DNA from: CAZAMP01 sp964486455
GTDB taxonomy: Bacteria; Eisenbacteria; RBG-16-71-46; CAZAMP01
Direction of reading: 5' to 3'
DNA: 34,429 nt
Assembly: GCA_964486455.1 (NCBI GenBank)
Contig: CAZAMP010000044.1
Coordinates: 1 to 34,429, forward strand
Notes under the pieces: model-generated
What the model was told of the DNA's origin: nothing
The model's database searches: none
The model's input: the letters and a program-made list of their open reading frames with translations, nothing else
Made by a program: the position numbers and the translations under genes
Part shown: in pieces, positions 25,704 to 34,429 of the stretch
Layout of the letters: every line of letters starts with the position of its first letter
Position numbering within the stretch: position 1 is the stretch's first letter

Positions 25704-25734
25704 GACAAGAAACCGAAGCGGCCTCCGCTTCGGT
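25704..25734 (-). terminator. Intrinsic terminator in the riboswitch leader (expression platform)
   Basis: On the - strand ACCGAAGCGG pairs perfectly with CCGCTTCGGT (10 bp, loop AGG), followed by TTTCTTG. It lies between the cobalamin riboswitch and the btuB start, about 50 bases before the ATG. It is probably the attenuator that stops transcription when B12 is bound. Confidence 0.75.
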
Positions 25735-25774
25735 GAGATGATCAGACACCCCTCACGGCCGTTCCTCGAGCCGA

Positions 25775-25972
25775 CGGTTGTGTCTTCTCCGGAGAGGTGT
25801 TCTGGCTCCCGGGTCGTCCTACGTCCCACGCCTTCCCACGGCATTCAGCCGCAGTGGCATCATGTGGGCTTCGTCACCGGTCACAGCGGCGGGCCCGCAA
25901 CGGAATCTCACCGTTTTCCCTCTTGAGGTCAGGCCCGGAGAAGTTGTTCGTGCGCGCGGAGAGTATCAACCG
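25775..25972 (-). promoter_or_regulatory. Cobalamin (B12) riboswitch
   Basis: Read on the - strand, the leader has the classic cobalamin aptamer core. GGTGAGATTCCGTTGCGG is followed by GCCCGCCGCTGTGACCGG (together 25877-25912). Then comes GCCACTG (25852-25858), then GGGAAGG (25831-25837), and the B12-box-like GAGCCAGAACACC near 25797-25809. The ends CGGTTG (25967-25972) and CAACCG (25775-25780) can form the closing P1 helix, giving a length of ~198 nt, usual for this class. It sits upstream of a TonB receptor and is followed by an intrinsic terminator. Expected action: B12 binding lowers expression of the receptor and propeller genes. Confidence 0.93.
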
Positions 25973-26004
25973 AACCCTGGAAGGTCAAGCGCCGGCGTGG
26001 CGGC

Positions 26005-26018
26005 CCGTGTCTGGACAC
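26005..26018. promoter_or_regulatory. Short perfect palindrome between divergent transcripts
   Basis: CGTGTC-TG-GACACG is a perfect inverted repeat in the ~90-base gap between the riboswitch 5' end and the divergent unknown gene, and GACACG recurs nearby at about 26024. It could be an operator for a dimeric regulator. Chance occurrence in GC-rich DNA is possible. Confidence 0.25.
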
Positions 26019-26065
26019 GAGCGCGACACGCGCCGATACTCTCAAGCATCACGAAAGGACGCCTC

Positions 26066-27292
26066 ATGCTTCGACGAATCGCAAACGTGTTTCTCGTGGC
26101 CCTTCTGATTCCTGCCGGAGTGCTCGTTGCCGGCTCGAAAGACGCGAGCGATGCTGACGTCTCGACCGAGATCCCGGTGATTGGCTCGCTCGGGTTTCAA
26201 CCGCGGGCGAGGAGCGATCTGTTCCCTCGTCCCGAAGCGACGATTCACCTCTCCGTGCCCGTCGTCTATCCGTCGCGGACGTACGCGGCGATGGAGTGGA
26301 TCGTCGCCGCCTACAAGGAGCGCCCGCACACGGTCCTCCGTGGGCGCGACAGGTTCCAGCGCTACAAGGAGGTGCTGCGGGAGCTCGTGTATCAGAGCGG
26401 GAACCCCGCCGTGGAATCGCTGCTTCAGCATGAGCGCATGTTGCTCGATCAAATCTCGCCCGACGCCCCGCTGAGCGAGCTTGCCGATTCGATCGACACA
26501 CGCGCGGCAACCATGGAGGACGACCGAAAGAAGATACTCGGGCAGGTCTCCCACTCTCTTCGGAATCTGAGTGATGAGGCTACCGTGGTCGACGTGCGGA
26601 GAAACGGGACACTTCGGGCGATCGTCCTGGGTGCGTTCCACTTTATGGATGTGCGCCGACGCTTGGACGCGCTGGACGCGCTCGTGGAATCGGGCGATCT
26701 GCAAGCCGACGACGTCTACACGCGCGCTCTCGGCGCGGTGCGAAAAAGCGCGATCCGCAACCGCGTGCTGCGCCATGAAGTTCTTCGGCAACTCCTCCGC
26801 TTCGGCCTCTCCAACCCGTCTCCCGACGTCCTGGCATCCGCATCGATTCCCATCCTGCCGAAGGCGCTCGCGGAGCGTCTATTCGGCGACACGCTCGACG
26901 ACGGCGCGATCGATGCGATCGGGGTCGACATGGAGGTGAGGGTCGCCGACCCGATGACGCCCGCCGAGTTCCTGCGTGTGCACTCGAATCTCATCTTGAT
27001 GGCCACGATCTACGAAGATCTACCGGCCGACAGCCTGTCGGCGCCGAACGCGGCTCTTCTCCGTCCTTACATGGAGCGGCACTTCCACCACACGTTGGCG
27101 AGCTTTCTGGAACGGCTGGACGATGAGTTCGTCGCCGAGCGGTTCGGCTGGGAAGTGGCGCCGCTTCTTCCCCATGCGCCGTCACGCGAAGAGCTTCTCA
27201 GGCTCACCCTGGAACGAGTGGCGGCATGCGACGGGTTTCTGATTCTCCAGGACGAGGTTCGGGCGAAGCAGCTGGAGGCCGGAGGGGGATAG
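26066..27292 (+). CDS. Unknown exported protein
   Basis: A 408-residue protein that I do not recognise. The N-terminus looks like a signal peptide (MLRRIANVFLVALLIPAGVLVAG). The mature part is mainly alpha-helical and charged, with no membrane helix and no Cys cluster. A conspicuous segment is TIHLSVPVVYPSRTYAAMEW near residue 65. Later parts read as helical bundles (LLQHERMLLDQIS, TLASFLERLDDEFVAERFGW). The ATG at 26066 has GAAAGGA eight bases upstream. The open frame continues far upstream, antisense to the riboswitch, and is ignored. It is transcribed away from the B12 operon and converges with hppA; a shared hairpin lies between their ends. Confidence 0.75.
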   Translation: MLRRIANVFLVALLIPAGVLVAGSKDASDADVSTEIPVIGSLGFQPRARSDLFPRPEATIHLSVPVVYPSRTYAAMEWIVAAYKERPHTVLRGRDRFQRYKEVLRELVYQSGNPAVESLLQHERMLLDQISPDAPLSELADSIDTRAATMEDDRKKILGQVSHSLRNLSDEATVVDVRRNGTLRAIVLGAFHFMDVRRRLDALDALVESGDLQADDVYTRALGAVRKSAIRNRVLRHEVLRQLLRFGLSNPSPDVLASASIPILPKALAERLFGDTLDDGAIDAIGVDMEVRVADPMTPAEFLRVHSNLILMATIYEDLPADSLSAPNAALLRPYMERHFHHTLASFLERLDDEFVAERFGWEVAPLLPHAPSREELLRLTLERVAACDGFLILQDEVRAKQLEAGGG

Positions 27293-27320
27293 GGGTGGCC
27301 GGCCGTGAGGCCGACCACCC
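27293..27320. terminator. Bidirectional hairpin between convergent genes
   Basis: GGGTGGCCGGCC (27293-27304) pairs with GGCCGACCACCC (27309-27320) around GTGA, 12 positions with one C-A mismatch. It lies exactly between the stop codons of the unknown exported protein and hppA. There is no T-tract on either side, so it may act weakly or as an mRNA 3'-end stabiliser for both. Confidence 0.5.
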
Positions 27321-27327
27321 TTGCGGA

Positions 27328-29346
<2,019 letters not shown>

Positions 29347-29919
29347 CCTCACATCTCCCTTTCCAGCCCTTGCCCACTCATCCCCGAACAGGGAGGGGCG
29401 GCGCCTGTTTGATTGATGACATATCAGAGCTAACGTTGATCCAAAACCCGACAAGAATAGCCGAATTGGCCGTCTCGTCAAACTCCTTTTCGGAGTCCAA
29501 GGTCGGAAACATGCGCGGTTCTGACGCCCGCCAGGACGGTGTTTCCCTTGGGTGGCGGGCCCGGGCGGAGAGCCGGTTTCTCATCAGCTGGTCTGAGTTT
29601 CTTCGGCCGGGAGGTATCAGGGATGGCCCCCCGTCCTACTAATGGGCAGCGCGACCGCGGCCCTGGCGCCGTCGCGCGCATTCGGCGCTCACGCAGCACA
29701 ACTCATACGGGGTTTGGGGTCGTCGGTCCTATCTGAACGGCATTGTCCGGCTGCACGTGTCGTCTACGGGCTCGGCGACTCCGTTTTTCCGCCCGAAGGC
29801 CTCTATCAAGCCACGTCCTTGCTCAACGTGCCGGGTCGAACCCGGCTCCCATCTGTCGTACTATCAGCTGCGACATGAAAACGAGCACCGCTCCTCGTCC
29901 CCAATCGGGAGGTGACTTG
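29347..29919. other. Long non-coding gap between hppA and the Gly-rich repeat gene
   Basis: 573 bases without a gene I can support. The left part contains a candidate hppA promoter (29454-29481). The right part should hold the promoter of the + strand gene, but no good boxes were found. A 7-bp inverted repeat, GCCGGGT with ACCCGGC, lies near 29840. Small open frames here show no ribosome site, motif or composition typical of the neighbours. No tRNA or known RNA structure was recognised. Confidence 0.5.
29454..29481 (-). promoter_or_regulatory. Candidate promoter for hppA
   Basis: On the - strand TTGACG (29481-29476) is followed after 16 bases by TATTCT (29459-29454), about 110 bases before the hppA start, in a locally AT-rich stretch. 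Confidence 0.4.
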
Positions 29920-30930
29920 ATGAGACGCGAACTCGTCGGGGCTGTCGTTGGTCTACTCGTGCTCACCGCATCCATCGCCTCCTCCGCTTCGCTGGATCTT
30001 TCGTATCACGACTACGGGATTAGCTTCGGCAACTCCAAGGTTCACTCGGGGATCCGAATCACCTTCCAGGATCGGGACGTTCAGCGGATCAACGGCCTGA
30101 ACATCACCCTCTGGCAGCCGAAGGGAAACGATCAGATGCGAATGCGCGGGCTCGCCGTCGGCCTGCTCGGTCCGGAAGCCGGGAGACTATCCGGCATCGC
30201 GATCGGTGGCCTCGGGGTCGGAGCCGCCGATTTCAGCGGGATAGCGATCGGGGGGCTCGGCGTGGGGGCGGATCGATTCCGCGGCATCGCCGTTGCCGGG
30301 ATCGGTGTCGGCGGGGACCGTGTCCAAGGTATTGCCATCAGCCCGATCGGTGTCGGAGCGGGAGACGGGATGGATGGCATCGCGATCGGCGGCATCGGGG
30401 TCGGGGCCGGCTCGTCGCTTCGCGGTATCGGGATTGGTGGGGTCGGTGTCGGCGCCGAGAAGAACATCACCGGCATCGTTGTCGGTCTGGGCGGCGTCGG
30501 CTGCGGCAATCGAATCATGGGCCTTGCGATCGGTGGTCTTGCCGTCGGGGCCGGCGCGACGTTTCAGGGCATCGCGGTGGGAGGCCTCGCGGCCGGTGCG
30601 GGCCAGGATCTTCAAGGGCTCGCCGTGTCGGTCGGTGCGGTGGGCGCCGGGGGCAGCATGGAAGGCATTTGCCTGGGCGGTCTTGCTGTCGGGGCCGGAG
30701 AGCGCATGACCGGTTTCATGGTGGGTGGCGCGCACCTCAAGACCGTGGACTTCACCGGCCTCGGCATTGGCGCCTACAACCTCGTGAAGGGTCGGCAGGA
30801 GGGGATCACGATCGGTCTTGTCAACCGCGCGACCGATCTCCATGGCGTCCAGATCGGTCTCATCAATCATGCGGCGAACAACCCGCCGCACTTTCGCTGG
30901 CTACCGTTCGTGAACGTTCACATCGATTAG
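29920..30930 (+). CDS. Exported glycine-rich 14-16-residue repeat protein
   Basis: A 336-residue protein with a signal peptide (MRRELVGAVVGLLVLTASIASSA), then a ~65-residue beta-type region (LDLSYHDYGISFGNSKVHSG). From residue 92 there are about 15 tandem repeats, most 15-16 residues, with core G-[IL]-[AG]-[IV]-G-G-[LIV]-[GA]-V-G-A. The closing part GVQIGLINHA, then PFVNVHID, is the ending I associate with bacterial surface-repeat proteins such as the Leptospira LA_2272 type; this is from memory and unproven. Such short regular repeats suggest a beta-solenoid or a beta-barrel-like wall. The ATG at 29920 has GGGAGGTGA just before it. Its last bases overlap the stop codon of the convergent ACT gene. 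Confidence 0.85.
   Translation: MRRELVGAVVGLLVLTASIASSASLDLSYHDYGISFGNSKVHSGIRITFQDRDVQRINGLNITLWQPKGNDQMRMRGLAVGLLGPEAGRLSGIAIGGLGVGAADFSGIAIGGLGVGADRFRGIAVAGIGVGGDRVQGIAISPIGVGAGDGMDGIAIGGIGVGAGSSLRGIGIGGVGVGAEKNITGIVVGLGGVGCGNRIMGLAIGGLAVGAGATFQGIAVGGLAAGAGQDLQGLAVSVGAVGAGGSMEGICLGGLAVGAGERMTGFMVGGAHLKTVDFTGLGIGAYNLVKGRQEGITIGLVNRATDLHGVQIGLINHAANNPPHFRWLPFVNVHID
30193..30885 (+). repeat. About 15 in-frame 42-48-base repeats
   Basis: The repeats start at the GGC at 30193. Unit lengths in residues run 15,15,15, then eight of 16, then 15,15,14 and a final unit. DNA copies diverge at wobble positions (GGCATCGCGATCGG in several), which indicates old duplications held by selection on the protein rather than recent expansion. 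Confidence 0.85.
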
Positions 30931-31406
30931 TTGGTCTGCTCGTCGGGCGCGGAGTCGAGATGTCCTTGATGCAGCATATGGAAACCCTTCCTGGCCAGGA
31001 TCGTGGTGGCCTCCGGAAGATCATCGACGTGCAGGAGCAAGACCGCACGGCTATGGGGTCTGCTAAGGAGTGGGTAGGAGTAATGGATGTTGATTTCCGC
31101 CTCGAGTAGCGCACGGCAAACGCCGCCGACGGCGTCGGGGTTGTCGTCGATTTCCACGGCGACGAGATCGTTCGTGGACGCGATGTAGCCCGCCTCCTTG
31201 AGCGTCTTCGCCGCCCACGGGGGATCGCTCAGGATGATCCGGACCACGGCGTGGTCGGTCGCGTCCCAGATCGACAGGCCGTGAATCTGAATTCGGGCCT
31301 CAGAGAGCTTTGAGATCATTTCGAGGAGCTCGCCGACCCGGTTCTTCAGGAACACGGAGAACTGGACGACGCGGGGCTCGTCAAACTTGCGAAACGCAGA
31401 GCGCAT
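30927..31406 (-). CDS. Tandem ACT-domain regulatory protein
   Basis: A 159-residue protein with two ACT domains. The first starts VVQFSVFLKNRVGELLEMIS and covers about residues 12-80; the second starts about residue 82 (LVAVEIDDNPDAVGGVCRAL, then INIHYSYPLL). ACT domains bind amino acids or similar small ligands and control metabolic enzymes; a free-standing double ACT is probably a sensor or regulatory subunit. No catalytic domain. The start has GGAGG nine bases upstream. It converges with the repeat-protein gene, and the two genes share four bases at their stops. Confidence 0.88.
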   Translation of the reverse strand: MRSAFRKFDEPRVVQFSVFLKNRVGELLEMISKLSEARIQIHGLSIWDATDHAVVRIILSDPPWAAKTLKEAGYIASTNDLVAVEIDDNPDAVGGVCRALLEAEINIHYSYPLLSRPHSRAVLLLHVDDLPEATTILARKGFHMLHQGHLDSAPDEQTN

Positions 31407-31535
31407 CGACTATCGCCTCCGTTCTGGGTGCCCGTGGTGAGCACGTGGGTGTGGCCAGCTGACTAGTTGGGTCAGAGTATCAGAGGGACGGAATCGGACG
31501 CAACTGATAGCCGATGTCAGCCTGACTCGAACGGT

Positions 31536-34214
31536 TTATTGAACCAGGACGATCTTCCTCGTGTGCCGGCTTCCTCCAGCTACCATCCGATAGATGTAGA
31601 TTCCCGCCGATACCCTCTCGCCGGCGTCACCGCGACCGTCCCATACGGCGTGGTGCAGGCCCGCGTCCATGGCCTCATCAACGAGCGTGCGAACGAGCCG
31701 TCCCGCCGTGTCATAGATCCGTAGGCTCACGGGGCTCCGCGCGGCGAGCGAGAACGTCACTCGCGTCGGCGGTTTGAACGGCATCGGCGCGCTCGGAAGC
31801 AGCGCGGTGGGGTAGCGAGGTGCGCCCGTTTCGGCTACGTCCGTCGGCGTATCCAGGTTGGTTTCACCCGTGACCATCGCGATCGGCGCAGCGCGGCCAT
31901 GGGCGACCCAGGCATCGTAAAGCCGCTGCCCGAGGTCGTTCGTGATGTTTTCGTCTCGCAGGAACTCGATGTACTCCTTCGACGTCGTTTGGTAGTAGAG
32001 CGTCGCCACCGCCGTGGCAGCCTCAACGGGCAAGACGTAGGTTGTCGTGTCCCAGTACTGACTGTCTGCGTAGGCATAGCCGACCGGTGGCGATTGAATT
32101 TCATCAAAGCTTGCGTTCGTGAACCCCCGGGGTGGGATCCGGTTGTCGCTGTACACCGTGTCACTCAAGACGAAGTGGAACGACGGGCCGGGCGGAAGCC
32201 CCAACAGCGATCCGAGGCGGACGGAGACGCCGGGCTTGGTCTGGTAGATCTTGATGTCATCATCGTGCGAGAGCACGCCCGTGTCGAGATCATAGGCGCC
32301 GGACTCGTAGATGAGGTTCGAATCGCCGTCGTACGCTTTCACGTTGATCCAGATGCGGCGCCCTTCCGGGTAGCCCGAGGGGAGCTTGTGCCCGCCTTCA
32401 TTGGTAATCTTCACGTCGAGGGACGGATTGCCGCCGGATTGGCCCGCCGTCAACTCCATCGACGCCGCCAGGCTGAGCATCGAAATGGCCCGGGTCTTTC
32501 CGGCCTGCAGCTCCGAGACGTCGACCTGGTCAGGATAGAAGTCGGGAAGGATGTCGCCGACGAAGTGATTGCCGCCCGTTAGATCATGGAACGGAAGATC
32601 GTCACGGTTGGGCGCGCCCTGCTCACTGCAGCCCTTCCCTGTGACATCCCGCATGTGGCAGTCCTGACAGCTGGAGACGATGCCATCGGGAAGGTTCCCC
32701 GCGAACTCGGGCGCGTAGACGCCGTCGGTGGCGTATTCGCTGACCGACCACTCGCTGAAGGTCCGCTCGACCGGGAACATGTTCCGCAGGTCACCGTCCG
32801 GGTGCGGTGTGTCGAAGTCGTTCGGCTCGTACTTCCCCGGCGCGTCGCCCAGCACGAATGCGGGGTTGCTCACGTCATGACAGGTGCCGCAGATGTCCGA
32901 TTCGCGGTGAAAGGGTGACTCCAGAAACGCGTGGCTCGCGTCGGCGTCGGCGTAGGGCCCGCGCCGGATCGGGTCCGGATCGGAAACGAATTGGCCGTTA
33001 GCATAGTTGAGAGGGATCTCGTCAAGAGCGTTCAGGATCTCAAGGTCTTCCGGCGGGCTGATTCCCTCCTTGTAGTCGGGATCGACCGAGCGATGACAGA
33101 AGTCGCAGTGGATCCCTTGACGGTCTTTTTCCGTGAGGAGACCGCCGCTCGTGTCCACGGAACGGCCCTCCTGCCATCCGCCTGGTGTGTGGCAGCGAAT
33201 GCAGAGGTCCCCAGAGGACGGTGCGGCCTGTTCGGCGATGATCATCGTCGCCTCGAACAGCGGATCGCGCATCGCCTGGCCCATCATGCTGCCGCGCCAG
33301 GGAAACCACTGCTCCGTGTCTGGATTGTAGTCCCCATGGCACGTGCGGCATCCCTCTGGGTCGTCGAGCGTCGCGCCTTCGAGCGGCTGCGTTCCCGGCA
33401 GGTCGAAGTCGCGTAGCGTTGTGGGCACGACGCCGCCGGGGACTCCAACGATGGTGAACACGGCATCGCTCTCGTCCGAACCCGAATTGCCCGCCCCATC
33501 GTATGCCACGACTCGAATGATGTTCTGCGTGCCCGGACGATTGGCCACGAACCAGTCGTCCGCGTATCCTTCATCCTCCTCGTCCCGGATGATGGGCTTG
33601 AATGTGACCCCGTTGTCGTCGGAAAGGTAGATGTCGACGCTCGATATTCCGCTCGCGTCGGTCGCAATCCACGTGATCGTTTGCACTGTGGTGGCGTCGT
33701 AGCTCTCTCCGCCGTTGGGGGAAGTCACGGTGACGTCCGGCGGCGTGGTGTCCGATCCGCCTGACGGCGTCAGGTGACCTTCGATGTCCGCGATGTCGAC
33801 GTTGTAGACGTTCCCCACGTTCGACTCGGAGAGGCCGGGAAACGTCGGTGTGTTGCCGAAGTTCGTCGTGTCCATGATCTCGATGAGATTCGAGAAGCCG
33901 TCATTGTCTGAATCGCCGTCCTGGATCGCGATGATGGCCTCTTCATGGCTACCATAGTTGCCTGAGTTGATGGCGATCTCGACCTGCAGGCCGTAAGCGT
34001 TTCGGATGTCGCTGCCGTCGAAATCGAAGTGACAGACGCCGCAATGGCTGGAGCTGCTGGGAACGTCATCGAGGACGCTTCCTTCCGCCTCGGGGTAGAC
34101 GTTGAAGAACGCCCGGCGGATGGGGTTTCGGGCCGCTGCCGGATCCGCAAGGGTGATGCAGAGCCCCACGAACAGAATCGAATGCGGCACTCGTAACTTC
34201 ATCCCTGATCTCAT
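31536..34214 (-). CDS. Secreted six-haem c-type cytochrome with Ig-like and C-terminal sorting domain
   Basis: An 892-residue exported protein. The signal peptide is about residues 1-28. Six CxxCH haem sites lie at residues 58, 289, 338, 370, 442 and 516. Between the first and second is an Ig/fibronectin-like domain (VTSPNGGESYDATTVQTITW onward). The stretch MRDPLFEATMIIAEQAAPSS before haem 3 and NEGGHKLPSGYPEGRRIWI near residue 610 are typical of a widespread multihaem cytochrome family. The last ~80 residues form the same FlgD/Por-secretion-like domain as the two other secreted proteins (WDGRGDAGERVSAGIYIYRM, ending RKIVLVQ). Extracellular or surface electron transfer is inferred. ATG 34214 has AGGGAG eight bases upstream, better placed than the ATG four codons later. 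No cytochrome-maturation genes in the window. Confidence 0.92.
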   Translation of the reverse strand: MRSGMKLRVPHSILFVGLCITLADPAAARNPIRRAFFNVYPEAEGSVLDDVPSSSSHCGVCHFDFDGSDIRNAYGLQVEIAINSGNYGSHEEAIIAIQDGDSDNDGFSNLIEIMDTTNFGNTPTFPGLSESNVGNVYNVDIADIEGHLTPSGGSDTTPPDVTVTSPNGGESYDATTVQTITWIATDASGISSVDIYLSDDNGVTFKPIIRDEEDEGYADDWFVANRPGTQNIIRVVAYDGAGNSGSDESDAVFTIVGVPGGVVPTTLRDFDLPGTQPLEGATLDDPEGCRTCHGDYNPDTEQWFPWRGSMMGQAMRDPLFEATMIIAEQAAPSSGDLCIRCHTPGGWQEGRSVDTSGGLLTEKDRQGIHCDFCHRSVDPDYKEGISPPEDLEILNALDEIPLNYANGQFVSDPDPIRRGPYADADASHAFLESPFHRESDICGTCHDVSNPAFVLGDAPGKYEPNDFDTPHPDGDLRNMFPVERTFSEWSVSEYATDGVYAPEFAGNLPDGIVSSCQDCHMRDVTGKGCSEQGAPNRDDLPFHDLTGGNHFVGDILPDFYPDQVDVSELQAGKTRAISMLSLAASMELTAGQSGGNPSLDVKITNEGGHKLPSGYPEGRRIWINVKAYDGDSNLIYESGAYDLDTGVLSHDDDIKIYQTKPGVSVRLGSLLGLPPGPSFHFVLSDTVYSDNRIPPRGFTNASFDEIQSPPVGYAYADSQYWDTTTYVLPVEAATAVATLYYQTTSKEYIEFLRDENITNDLGQRLYDAWVAHGRAAPIAMVTGETNLDTPTDVAETGAPRYPTALLPSAPMPFKPPTRVTFSLAARSPVSLRIYDTAGRLVRTLVDEAMDAGLHHAVWDGRGDAGERVSAGIYIYRMVAGGSRHTRKIVLVQ

Positions 34215-34429
34215 CTTGGCATCTCCCTGCGAGGCCGTTGCCCGGCAGCCTGAAAGGATGAGGATTCTAATACATAGTAAACTATCAAATAGTCGCTTTC
34301 TGGCGCGCCCTGATACCGGCCTGGCGACGTTTCTTCCACTTTTAAGTAGTGAAAATGCGATACTTAGGCAAGACGTTGTATGTCGTCAGAGCGAATGGGA
34401 CATTTCAGGCTCGATGTTAATGGACAGTT
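34215..34429. other. Upstream region of the cytochrome gene
   Basis: 215 bases, strongly AT-rich compared with the rest of the window (for example TACATAGTAAACTATCAAATAG near 34270). It probably holds the - strand promoter of the cytochrome gene. TTGATA and TAGAAT are both present on the - strand but only 13 bases apart, so I do not assign boxes. The window ends here. Confidence 0.5.

Noticed and set aside
25778..26065. Upstream extension of the unknown exported protein
   Set aside because: The region is the antisense of the cobalamin riboswitch, and the ATG at 26066 has a ribosome site and a signal peptide right after it.
29838..29860. T-arm-like GCCGG-GTCGAAC-CCGGC suggesting a tRNA
   Set aside because: No acceptor stem, D-arm or anticodon arm could be matched upstream, and position 54 is G rather than T.
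30193..30885. CRISPR-like or DNA-level repeat array
   Set aside because: The periodicity follows codons and has no unique spacers; it encodes protein repeats.

Overview
The window is GC-rich DNA, judged by eye at well over 60% G+C, from a diderm bacterium. The evidence for an outer membrane is a TonB-dependent receptor, many signal peptides, and three secreted proteins that end in the same FlgD/Por-secretion-like C-terminal domain (consensus around NPF...., then WDG, then SSGVY, then a basic-hydrophobic last strand). With a gingipain-type C25 peptidase and a surface multiheme cytochrome, this points to the FCB side of the tree or a nearby uncultured phylum of the Krumholzibacteria/Eisenbacteria/Latescibacteria kind. 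That placement is inference. The first ~83 bases are almost pure G/C homopolymer and look like a contig-end artefact.

Left part (1-10.1 kb, all + strand): secD and secF, then a tightly coupled envelope cluster. The cluster holds a DUF4159 protein, a giant DUF4175-like membrane coiled-coil protein, a TPR protein and a periplasmic protein of the family often labelled 'asparagine synthetase B'. The last three joins overlap by a few bases (TTGA/ATGA/GTGA), so the four products probably act together at the envelope. Their function is not known.

Middle part (10.3-19.3 kb, + strand): an HDOD regulator with a winged-helix-like tail, a small zinc-ribbon protein followed by a terminator, and an overlapping metabolic trio (HAD phosphatase, bifunctional NAD(P)HX epimerase/dehydratase, class II aldolase with an odd Cys-rich tail). 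Then come a metallo-beta-lactamase-fold hydrolase, a delta-1-pyrroline-5-carboxylate dehydrogenase with its own promoter and a strong terminator, and a uroporphyrinogen decarboxylase-like protein that has lost nearly all porphyrin-binding residues.

Right part (19.3-34.4 kb): a C25 (gingipain-like) peptidase with a clear sigma70-type promoter and terminator. On the - strand follows a cobalamin-riboswitch operon encoding a BtuB-like TonB receptor and a secreted beta-propeller protein. This is the most interesting unit: it resembles the Bacteroides BtuB-BtuG surface B12-capture pair, but the propeller carries a FlgD/T9SS-like sorting domain and no lipobox. Next are an unknown secreted protein read divergently, a membrane pyrophosphatase with K+-dependent, Na+-type signatures (- strand), a glycine-rich 14-16-residue repeat protein, a tandem ACT-domain protein (- strand), and a six-haem c-type cytochrome with an Ig-like region and a sorting-like C-terminus (- strand).

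I saw no rRNA, tRNA, CRISPR array, insertion sequence or phage gene. The window reads as chromosomal core plus lineage-specific envelope genes.
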